Shown here: piece after piece, positions 24,874 to 31,455 of the stretch | Layout of the letters: each line of letters begins with the position of its first letter | How positions within the stretch are numbered: the first letter of the stretch is position 1 | From: Gloeocapsa sp. PCC 73106 | Lineage (GTDB): Bacteria; Cyanobacteriota; Cyanobacteriia; Cyanobacteriales; Gloeocapsaceae | Direction: 5' to 3' | Assembly (NCBI RefSeq): GCF_000332035.1 | Contig: NZ_ALVY01000185.1 | Coordinates: 1-32,311, forward strand | DNA length: 32,311 nt | Made by a program: the position numbers and the translations under genes | Notes under the pieces: generated by a model | Databases searched by the model: none | Told to the model about the DNA's origin: nothing | What the model saw: only the letters and a program-made list of their open reading frames with translations

Positions 24874-24893
24874 AGAAATAGTTACTTATTTCT
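24874..24893. promoter_or_regulatory. Inverted repeat upstream of the binding-protein gene
   Basis: AGAAATA and TATTTCT form perfect 7-bp arms around GTTACT. The repeat lies 43 bases before the ATG at 24937 in the shared divergent region, a plausible operator position. TAAAAT at 24897-24902 is a possible -10 just behind it. No known regulator site was recognised. Confidence 0.3.
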
Positions 24894-24936
24894 TGTTAAA
24901 ATTTGATTTCAAGCAATTCACAGGAGTTTAGCCTGA

Positions 24937-26241
24937 ATGAAACAAAGTTCTCAAAGATCCGTTATTTTACTTATGACTGGGGGTTTATTGATCGCTAGTC
25001 CCAATGTTGCCTTAAATAATATAAATATCCCTGCTACGAGCCCTATAAATACAGGGACAATTGCGGCGGGTAACGGTTTAAAATTAGGAACTTTAGTACC
25101 TACGACAGGAGATTTATCCTCCATAGGACAAAATATGCCCGTGGCTGCGGATTTGGCCGTTGAGACTATTAACGCCTGTGGTGGAGTCAATGGTGCACCT
25201 GTTACTTTGATTAACGAGGATGATCAAACAGATCCCGCAGCGGGTGCTTCGGCTATGACTAAACTGACTGAGGTAGATCGCGTCGCTGGAGTGGTAGGAT
25301 CTTTCGCTAGTAGTGTTTCTAGTGCAGCAGTAGAGATAGCAGCACGCAATCAAGTGATGTTAGTTTCTCCCGGTAGCACTAGTCCGGTATTTACTGAGAG
25401 AGCTAGAAATGGGGAGTTTAATGGTTTTTGGGCCCGCACTGCGCCTCCTGATACCTATCAAGCTAAGGCTTTAGCCGCTCTTGCTAAGAAACAGGGCTTA
25501 AACAACGTTTCCACAGTGGTGATTAATAACGATTATGGTGTAGGCTTTGAACAACAATTTGTAACGTCTTTTGAAAATCTGGGTGGAACGATTGTTAACA
25601 GAGATCAGCCCGTACGCCATGAGCCTAAAGCTACTACTCTAGATACAGAAGCGGCAGCCGCTTTTGGAGGAGGTGCTGAAGGAGTAGCTGCAATACTATA
25701 CGCTGAAACCGGAAGTATCTTACTGCAGTCGGCTTTTAAACAGGGTTTAACTGAAAACGTTACTATTTTATTAACCGATGGTGTATATAGTCCGGAATTT
25801 GTAGAGCAAGTTGGGAAAACCCCTGAGGGTAAATCGATCATTGCAGGAGCACTAGGGACGGTACCTGCAGCTAGTGGGGTGGGTTTAGACGCTTTCACTA
25901 CCCTTTGGCAAAATAGTACTGGTAAACAAGTTACGGCCTATGTTCCTCATACTTGGGATGCTGCAGTTTTGTTGATGTTGGCTGCAGAAGCTGCTAAAGC
26001 TAATACAGGAGAGGGGATTAGCAGTAAAATTCGGGAAGTTGCTAACGCGCCCGGTGTGGAAGTGAGTGATCCTTGTGAAGCGATGGAATTAGTTCGCCAA
26101 GGTCAAGATATCAATTATCAAGGTGCAAGCGGAGATGTAGATATCGATGAGTATGGCGATGTAGTCGGAAATTATGATGTCTGGCGAGTTAATGAAGATG
26201 GTAGTTTAGAAGTAATAGATACTGTTGCTCCAGCTGAATAA
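24937..26241 (+). CDS. Periplasmic amino-acid-type ABC substrate-binding protein (Peripla_BP_6)
   Basis: A 434-residue type I periplasmic binding protein. Residues 1-25 or so are a Sec signal (SVILLMTGGLLIAS) without a lipobox cysteine. The mature part starts with an Ala/Pro/Ser/Thr-rich linker, then LKLGTLVPTTGDLSSIGQNMPVAADLAVETIN. GVNGAPVTLINEDDQTDPAAG, VAGVVGSFASSVSSA and NQVMLVSPGSTSPVFT follow, all typical of the Leu/Ile/Val-urea-amide group. A cysteine in INACGG and one in SDPCEAME may form a disulfide. No permease or ATPase gene lies next to it, so it either serves a transporter encoded elsewhere or acts as a sensor. The ligand cannot be deduced. A CAGGAG ribosome site precedes the start. 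Confidence 0.9.
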   Translation: MKQSSQRSVILLMTGGLLIASPNVALNNINIPATSPINTGTIAAGNGLKLGTLVPTTGDLSSIGQNMPVAADLAVETINACGGVNGAPVTLINEDDQTDPAAGASAMTKLTEVDRVAGVVGSFASSVSSAAVEIAARNQVMLVSPGSTSPVFTERARNGEFNGFWARTAPPDTYQAKALAALAKKQGLNNVSTVVINNDYGVGFEQQFVTSFENLGGTIVNRDQPVRHEPKATTLDTEAAAAFGGGAEGVAAILYAETGSILLQSAFKQGLTENVTILLTDGVYSPEFVEQVGKTPEGKSIIAGALGTVPAASGVGLDAFTTLWQNSTGKQVTAYVPHTWDAAVLLMLAAEAAKANTGEGISSKIREVANAPGVEVSDPCEAMELVRQGQDINYQGASGDVDIDEYGDVVGNYDVWRVNEDGSLEVIDTVAPAE

Positions 26242-26299
26242 ATCTCTTGTTTTAGGTGTGGGGCGACTGGGCAAGTAACTTGTTGCTCCATTTTACCCC

Positions 26300-26340
26300 T
26301 TGACAAATACAGATGTTTTATATTATACTTTTAGTATAAT
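26300..26340 (+). promoter_or_regulatory. Strong promoter overlapped by a perfect inverted repeat
   Basis: TTGACA (26300-26305) and TATACT (26324-26329) are 18 bases apart. ATTATACT (26322-26329) and AGTATAAT (26333-26340) form perfect 8-bp arms around TTT, covering the -10 and the likely start point, as an operator would. The transcript would begin about 170 bases before the GTG of the small gene at 26508, leaving a long leader or room for a small RNA. Near 26269-26288 GGGCAA and TTGCTC may form a weak terminator stem for the preceding gene. Confidence 0.6.
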
Positions 26341-26507
26341 GGGAATTTGTGCGGCCCTGCAAGTCACCTCCCAATAAATTTAAAAACACCGGCAATAACA
26401 AAGAGCCCCCAGTAAACTACCTACACTGAATCAAAGCCACAATGTTTATGTTAGACTTACCAATTGGAAGTTAGAAATGATTAATTGTCGGGCTGAAAAC
26501 GATAGAG

Positions 26508-26783
26508 GTGAATATAAAATTATTACAACTGTTAATGGCGGTGGCGATCGCTCAAGCCACACCTTCTGTTTATCCTGAAGATTTTGTCACTGATTATCTA
26601 GAAGAGTGTCGTCAACTAGCTCTAGCTGAGGATTTAACCACTGAAGAAGCGGACGTACTTTGCGCTTGTACTATTGAGAGCTTTCAAGCACAATATTCTT
26701 TTGAGGAGTATCAACAACTATCTCAAGAAACCAAAGAAGACATAGGTTATATTTGTTTTGAGGAGATATTATACGAAGATTAG
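26508..26783 (+). CDS. Small secreted four-cysteine protein, GTG start
   Basis: A 91-residue protein with a signal peptide (NIKLLQLLMAVAIAQA, cleavage near residue 17). The mature part is acidic with cysteines C34, C52, C54 and C83: YLEECRQLA, then VLCACTIESFQAQYSFEEY, then IGYICFEEI. The spacing suits two disulfides or a metal site. Similar small exported proteins with a CxC and a YS-F/Y segment occur in cyanobacteria; I know no function for them. GTG at 26508 is the only start that leaves a full signal peptide. Its end overlaps the convergent Roco gene by 4 bases. The promoter at 26300 is its likely source. Confidence 0.65.
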   Translation: MNIKLLQLLMAVAIAQATPSVYPEDFVTDYLEECRQLALAEDLTTEEADVLCACTIESFQAQYSFEEYQQLSQETKEDIGYICFEEILYED

Positions 26784-28669
26784 CGAGTCAGTGCGATTAT
26801 TAGTACTAAAACTACGACAAACAACCCCAGGTATATAAACCAAGGATTGAGTTTCTTTTTTCGGGGAGGAGATACAATCTCTTCCTCTGTTGGGGTTTCT
26901 AGCGCGGGTGTTTCTGGTATTTGTTCTTGTTCCCTTTCCGGTTGTTGTTGTGCAGCTTTCACTCCTGGAGTAGCTAGATTAACTTTTTCCAGTTGATTAC
27001 AGATCGCCTTAAAAAAATCCAGTTTTGTTTCTGCTTTTCCTTTGACTGCAATAGTGATTGTCTTTGCTAATGGATTAGCTTTGACTATTGCTTTATCACC
27101 TCTACTCGTTAAAACTATACCATGACGCCAATAGAGTTGCTGATCTATGTATTTTTGCATCCGTACGGTCAAACGAGAGAGAATCTGAGGTAAGAGTTCA
27201 TTATATTTATATTGTACAGTTAAGGCTTCGTCCCAGTTATCAGTCACCGGATCAACTTCGGTCAAAAGATAAGGGATAATTAAATTATCTTTAGTTTCTG
27301 TTAAATAACCCAATTCTAAACTTTGGATTACTTGTATTAACAAGCGACTTTGTTCGAGATTAGGAAGTTGTAATAGTTGCTGAATTTGATTAGGATTAAC
27401 GATACCCTGAGTTGCTTGTTGAAAGCTAGTATTATTAAAAATCTGTGCTAAATTATTAACTAACCATTCCGGTTTAATTAGATGTTCTTCTTTAAAGATA
27501 ATCACGCCGATATTTTCTAATAAATGAACTAAATCTAGTTGTTCTGTTGTTTCTTGAATTACTTCGTTTTGACAAAGACGCGTGTATTCGGGATAAGGAA
27601 GATAGGGAGTTTCTAAGGTAGCTATTTTTTCTTTGACAGCGAGGGAATTTGGAGTAATTAGACTTTCTAATAGGTTTAATTCTTTCATTTGTTGCATAAT
27701 CGCTATTTTCAAATAATCAACTCCTTCATTACTTGCGCCAGATATTTCACTAAAGGCTTTGACACTGGGGTATTTTTTTACTAGCGCAGATCTATCTAAA
27801 TTCCAAATCCCTTGGTCTATTTTATTAACAACTATAATAATTGGTGCGTATTTGGCTACACTAGTTATCATGTTTAACCAGTATTCTAGTGCTTGTGCTT
27901 TTTGGACAATATCTGTTACTAGTAAATAAACACATTTACGAGAAAAACCACATTGATATACAGAGTGCATATTGGGAGTAGCACCAAAATCCCAAAGATT
28001 TACAGTCAACTGATCATGTTTCCAAATATTAGTCTCTAGTCCCATAGTTGGGATATAATCGTGTAAATATTCTTTTCCTAATAATTTTCTTGCTATAGAA
28101 GTTTTCCCTACTCCTTGTGAACCAATCAGGATAACTTTTGCTTCATTAAGATGTTCAGATTCTGCTGTTTGATATTCTAGATAGTATTTAATAATGCTAA
28201 GAGGTTGGTGAACCTTTTCTAAGATTTCATTAGGAATCGGTAGAGGATTTTTGCGCAGATCTAAGTTTTTTAAGTTATTAAGTTCTTGCAGTTCTGAAGG
28301 TATACTAGTTATAGAGTTGTCCCCGAGGTAGAGTCCCTTTAGCTGTTGCAACTGCGCTATTTCCGGGGGTATAGCAGTTAATTTATTATTACCTGCGTAG
28401 ATAATTTTTAACTCTTGCAGTTGAGCGATTTCTGGGGGTATAACAGTTAATTTATTATGACTGAGATAAAGTCTTTTGAGTTTAGTTAATTTGCCAATTT
28501 CTGAAGGTAAAGCAGTGAGTTTGTTATCTTTGAGATTGAGTTTAGTGATTTGAGTTAATTCACCGATCGCGGGAGGAAGTTCGGTTAGTTGTTCACCGTT
28601 GATGGTAAAGTCGACGGATCTGGTTTGCTTAGCTTGGGCGATCGCCTGTAACACTTCTTCTTCAGTCAT
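26780..28669 (-). CDS. Roco-family GTPase: leucine-rich repeats, Roc-COR, C-terminal membrane anchor
   Basis: A 629-residue protein (numbering here adds 4 for the GTG-started form at 28681; the ATG at 28669 is preferred). Residues about 30-150 hold five leucine-rich repeats of the LTxLPxEIxxLxxLKxLxL type. The Roc GTPase spans about 180-335: G1 GSQGVGKTS (187-195), G3 as WDFGATP (230-236), G4 NKID (286-289). In Roc domains G3 is normally WDFGGQE, so the DxxG glycine is alanine (A234). A COR dimerisation domain follows (LVHLLENIGVIIFKEEHLIK, then PEWLVNNLAQIF). After a Pro/Glu-rich linker comes one hydrophobic helix, PWFIYLGLFVVVLVLIIAL (613-631), that would tether it to the inner membrane. 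Bacterial Roco proteins have few known roles. It is convergent with, and overlaps, the small secreted gene. Confidence 0.87.
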   Translation of the reverse strand: MTEEEVLQAIAQAKQTRSVDFTINGEQLTELPPAIGELTQITKLNLKDNKLTALPSEIGKLTKLKRLYLSHNKLTVIPPEIAQLQELKIIYAGNNKLTAIPPEIAQLQQLKGLYLGDNSITSIPSELQELNNLKNLDLRKNPLPIPNEILEKVHQPLSIIKYYLEYQTAESEHLNEAKVILIGSQGVGKTSIARKLLGKEYLHDYIPTMGLETNIWKHDQLTVNLWDFGATPNMHSVYQCGFSRKCVYLLVTDIVQKAQALEYWLNMITSVAKYAPIIIVVNKIDQGIWNLDRSALVKKYPSVKAFSEISGASNEGVDYLKIAIMQQMKELNLLESLITPNSLAVKEKIATLETPYLPYPEYTRLCQNEVIQETTEQLDLVHLLENIGVIIFKEEHLIKPEWLVNNLAQIFNNTSFQQATQGIVNPNQIQQLLQLPNLEQSRLLIQVIQSLELGYLTETKDNLIIPYLLTEVDPVTDNWDEALTVQYKYNELLPQILSRLTVRMQKYIDQQLYWRHGIVLTSRGDKAIVKANPLAKTITIAVKGKAETKLDFFKAICNQLEKVNLATPGVKAAQQQPEREQEQIPETPALETPTEEEIVSPPRKKKLNPWFIYLGLFVVVLVLIIALTR

Positions 28670-28720
28670 GATTAAGATCACTACGCTCTATCTTAAAATC
28701 ATACCCAATCGACTCCAAAA

Positions 28721-29359
28721 ATGAACAACTGTTGCTATATTTATCTTCATGGTTTCGCTTCTGGTCCCAAATCTAGTAAAGCACAATACTTTTGGCATCG
28801 CTATGCTGAGTTGGGGATATCTTTATCTATTCCTGATCTTAATCAAGGGGACTTTTCCGATTTAACTCTGACACGACAGTTACAACAAGTGGGAAAGATC
28901 ATTAAACAGGTAAATACTCCAGTTATCTTGATTGGTTCGAGTTTTGGGGGTTTGACAGGGGTTTGGTTATCTCAAAATTATCCCCAGATTCAAAGCTTGA
29001 TTTTACTCGCACCCGCTTTTAATTTTTTGTTCCAGCTCAACGCTTTACTAGGAGAAGAAGCTATGACACAATGGCGCAATGAAAGATATTATCTTTTTTA
29101 CCATCATGCAATAGAGCGATCGCTCCCCCTACACTATCAATTTATCGTAGATCTAGCCCAATATCCCGATCAAGAGTTAAAGCGATCGCTACCTACTCTC
29201 ATTTTTCACGGAGTCAACGACACGATTATCCCTATCGAGTCGAGTTTACAGTATCGGGACACTCATCCCCACACGCAACTGGTAGAGTTAAACAGCGATC
29301 ATAACCTGACCGATGTTTTACCAGATATGTGGAGTTTACTCAGGAATTACATCGTCTAA
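28721..29359 (+). CDS. YqiA/YcfP-type alpha/beta hydrolase (esterase)
   Basis: A 212-residue UPF0227-like esterase. It begins with YIYLHGFASGPKSSKAQYF, a hallmark of the YqiA/YcfP group. The nucleophile elbow is LIGSSFGGLTG, the acid residue is in IFHGVNDTIIPIESS, and the histidine is in LNSDHNLTDV, so the triad is complete. The substrate is unknown; E. coli YqiA acts on short acyl esters. It starts 39 bases from the ATG-proximal part of the divergent Roco gene. Its 3' end overlaps the convergent transglutaminase gene by 24 bases. Confidence 0.88.
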   Translation: MNNCCYIYLHGFASGPKSSKAQYFWHRYAELGISLSIPDLNQGDFSDLTLTRQLQQVGKIIKQVNTPVILIGSSFGGLTGVWLSQNYPQIQSLILLAPAFNFLFQLNALLGEEAMTQWRNERYYLFYHHAIERSLPLHYQFIVDLAQYPDQELKRSLPTLIFHGVNDTIIPIESSLQYRDTHPHTQLVELNSDHNLTDVLPDMWSLLRNYIV

Positions 29360-30967
29360 GATCACGAATTGAACGTGATTCAATGCTAATTCCCCTATAG
29401 ATATATTGAGTTCCTTTAATGCTACTCCTTGAGTGGTGACCTGTTCAAAGGGTACACCCTTAGCCATTTCAGCGTGATACCAAGCGATTCCCATAAAAAA
29501 GCGATTGGGATAGGGACCACCCTCAAAGAGATCATCGGGGTTAGACTCCATAGGTAACCAGCCAAAACCGGGTAGATAGAACTCCATCCAGACGTGATTA
29601 TAATCCGGAGACAGGGGAATATCTTTTTGATCGGGATAGGGAGGACACTTGTATCTACCTACGGTTCGACAGGGAATTCCATTGAGTCGAGACAAAGCTA
29701 ATAATAAACCGAGATACTCTCCACAAGAACCTACACCTCTTTTAAGGGCGATATCGGGGGTATCGATATGAGGTTTAATTCCATAGGATAGGTGATCGTA
29801 GACGTAATTACGGATATTGTAGACTTTGCGCAGTAGATTAGTTTCAGATTTTACCGCTTCTTGGGCAGCCCGAGAGATAATTTCTGTCCCCATGGCTAAA
29901 TCATCGTCATCCACCAGATAACGGGTTTTGTACTCTTCTGACAGAGGTGGTAAAGATTCACAATCTTTGGGAGTAAGTTGATATTTAATACTCCATACTT
30001 CTAGAATAGCGCGCCAGCCAAAGATACAGCGAGTATCTCCAGTAAGGCGATCAAATTTAAAAACCGCTACCTTTTGTCCATCCTCTTTTTCCTCCTCGGT
30101 AAAGGGGAGTCCGATCGCTTCGATTTTAATAATTTTTTGCCGATTAGTTTGTGCCGGTAAAGCGATGCGCCATTCTAGATTTTGTAAATTCAACTGATCC
30201 AGGGGTGAAATTTCTTCTACATAGGTTATTTCTAGACGATAACCATTGGAGAGTGTGTATTTTTTTTCTGGGTAGTATTGGAAGTGGAGGGGATGGATAA
30301 AAGTGCGATCGCGGTATTGGAGTTCGTAGTTAGTCTCACGATTGGGGTTATCACGGATATAGGGTTCTTGAAAAGCGTAAGCTACATAGAGGGTTTCTCC
30401 ATAAAAACTCAGTCCTGTGGGTAACTGAAAAGGAGTGAGTATACTGTAAATTATCTTACCCGTAGCTCGATCCAAACAATAAACGCTCTGTTCTAGATTA
30501 TCCGATACCCACAGTTGTTCGTCTCTTACCGTGATATTTTCTACCCCAATCCCTGGCGCGTAAAAATGGGTAATTGGTTTGCCAGTTTCCCTATTAAATA
30601 CCAATATTTTGCCGCTTTTTTGGCTAGTTACGTAGATTGTCGATCCCCAAACCGCCACACCATCGGGAGGATCTTCGAGTTGAATCAATAATTGGGGTGT
30701 CCACTCACCTTCAGAGAGGGAACTGACATAAATTCCATCTCTACTAGTAAACCAGATTTGATCATCGGCGATCGCTATTCCCGTAGATCCCACAAAGTCT
30801 CGCCAGTGCAGTGTATTCAGTATTGCGGTATTATCAGTCACTGGATCTATCTTCAACAGATAACCCGTGATCGAGTCTACCGCTAACAGACAGTTCTGCC
30901 AACTAGCAAGTCCGTGTAACGAATAGGCGGCGATCGGTCTAATTGTTTTTAAGCTACTTTTTTTCAA
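29336..30967 (-). CDS. Beta-propeller-transglutaminase-like protein
   Basis: A 543-residue protein with no signal peptide. Residues about 15-200 show repeated blades of YncE/NHL type (TGIAIADDQIWFTSRDGIYV, then DGVAVWGSTIYVTSQKSGKI, then LWVSDNLEQSVYCLDRATGK). The middle is a beta-rich linker. Residues about 360-500 are a transglutaminase core: C415 in GVGSCGEYLGL and H458 in DYNHVWMEFYLPGFGWLPMES. The third triad residue, usually aspartate in a WxPxD string, appears as E474 (WLPMESNPDD). Related cyanobacterial proteins share the MESNPDD string, so it may be normal for the subfamily. It is probably a cytosolic peptidase or amidase-like enzyme; the substrate is unknown. The gene overlaps the hydrolase by 24 bases tail to tail. 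Confidence 0.82.
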   Translation of the reverse strand: MKKSSLKTIRPIAAYSLHGLASWQNCLLAVDSITGYLLKIDPVTDNTAILNTLHWRDFVGSTGIAIADDQIWFTSRDGIYVSSLSEGEWTPQLLIQLEDPPDGVAVWGSTIYVTSQKSGKILVFNRETGKPITHFYAPGIGVENITVRDEQLWVSDNLEQSVYCLDRATGKIIYSILTPFQLPTGLSFYGETLYVAYAFQEPYIRDNPNRETNYELQYRDRTFIHPLHFQYYPEKKYTLSNGYRLEITYVEEISPLDQLNLQNLEWRIALPAQTNRQKIIKIEAIGLPFTEEEKEDGQKVAVFKFDRLTGDTRCIFGWRAILEVWSIKYQLTPKDCESLPPLSEEYKTRYLVDDDDLAMGTEIISRAAQEAVKSETNLLRKVYNIRNYVYDHLSYGIKPHIDTPDIALKRGVGSCGEYLGLLLALSRLNGIPCRTVGRYKCPPYPDQKDIPLSPDYNHVWMEFYLPGFGWLPMESNPDDLFEGGPYPNRFFMGIAWYHAEMAKGVPFEQVTTQGVALKELNISIGELALNHVQFVILDDVIPE

Positions 30968-31036
30968 AACGCAACAGACAAGCTAAATTACTTTCTCATA
31001 TTTTTACACTAATCGCACAATTTACTGTCTTACTCA

Positions 31037-31065
31037 TTGCAATTTAACAGAATTTAAGTTACATT
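31037..31065 (+). promoter_or_regulatory. Probable promoter of the hli gene
   Basis: TTGCAA (31037-31042) and TACATT (31060-31065) are 17 bases apart, giving a start near 31072 and a leader of about 40 bases. The -10 element lies inside the HLR1-like site, an arrangement that suits repression in low light. TTAACA at 31080-31085 is an alternative -10. Confidence 0.4.
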
Positions 31066-31075
31066 AATTTACAGG
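31058..31075 (+). promoter_or_regulatory. HLR1-like element (RpaB binding site) upstream of hli
   Basis: GTTACATT-AA-TTTACAGG matches the HLR1 direct repeat, two (G/T)TTACA(T/A)(T/A) units two bases apart, at 14 of the 16 specified positions; only the final GG deviates. HLR1 is the known site for the response regulator RpaB at high-light and photosystem I genes. Confidence 0.65.
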
Positions 31076-31113
31076 ACTCTTAACAAAACGTAATAACCGG
31101 AGGCTAACAAGTC

Positions 31114-31260
31114 ATGGAAAACGAAAACAAAAATAAATTCGGATTCACCCCATCTGCTGAAAACCTCAACGGACGCTTAGCGATGATTGGCTTCATTTCT
31201 GCTGTAATCGTTGAATTGGTTTCTGGTCAAGGAGTACTTCACTTTTTAGGCTTGATGTAA
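31114..31260 (+). CDS. High-light-inducible protein (HLIP / small CAB-like protein)
   Basis: A 48-residue single-helix thylakoid protein of the chlorophyll a/b-binding superfamily; such proteins bind chlorophyll and carotenoid and quench excess energy around photosystem II assembly. After a short polar head, [19 protein letters not shown] carries the ExxNGR ligand motif (E16, N19, R21). It continues with [20 protein letters not shown], the rest of the helix and tail. A GGAGG ribosome site (31099-31103) stands about ten bases before the ATG. The HLR1-like site upstream and the terminator downstream make it a single-gene unit. It belongs to the short HliA-D type; which member cannot be told. 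Confidence 0.95.
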   Translation: MENENKNKFGFTPSAENLNGRLAMIGFISAVIVELVSGQGVLHFLGLM

Positions 31261-31282
31261 TCTAAAATCAATAGCATAATTT

Positions 31283-31314
31283 AACTGGGTTTCTTGTGGA
31301 ACTCAGTTTTTTTT
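31283..31314 (+). terminator. Rho-independent terminator of hli
   Basis: AACTGGGTT (31283-31291) pairs with AACTCAGTT (31300-31308) over nine pairs with one G-U, around an 8-base loop. A run of eight T residues ends at 31314. Confidence 0.85.
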
Positions 31315-31388
31315 AGCTAAAAAAGCGATCGCTTGTTTGGGCTTCAACTTAAAACTTTGTCTCTTAATATATATTAACTATAGTTATA

Positions 31389-31418
31389 TTGACTATGAAA
31401 TATAAAGCTAAATATAAT
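31389..31418 (+). promoter_or_regulatory. Strong promoter of the Calx-beta gene
   Basis: TTGACT (31389-31394) and the perfect TATAAT (31413-31418) are 18 bases apart within a very AT-rich stretch. Transcription would begin near 31425, 31 bases before the ATG. Confidence 0.65.
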
Positions 31419-31455
31419 TGAGTTACAACTTTAATAGTACCTTACTAAAATAAAC

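Noticed and set aside
25114-25898. Several minus-strand frames inside the binding-protein gene
   Set aside because: They mirror the codon pattern of a strong plus-strand gene and show no domain features.
26335-26340. TATAAT at 26335 as the -10 of the promoter at 26300
   Set aside because: Its distance from TTGACA is 29 bases, too long; it is better explained as the right arm of the inverted repeat.
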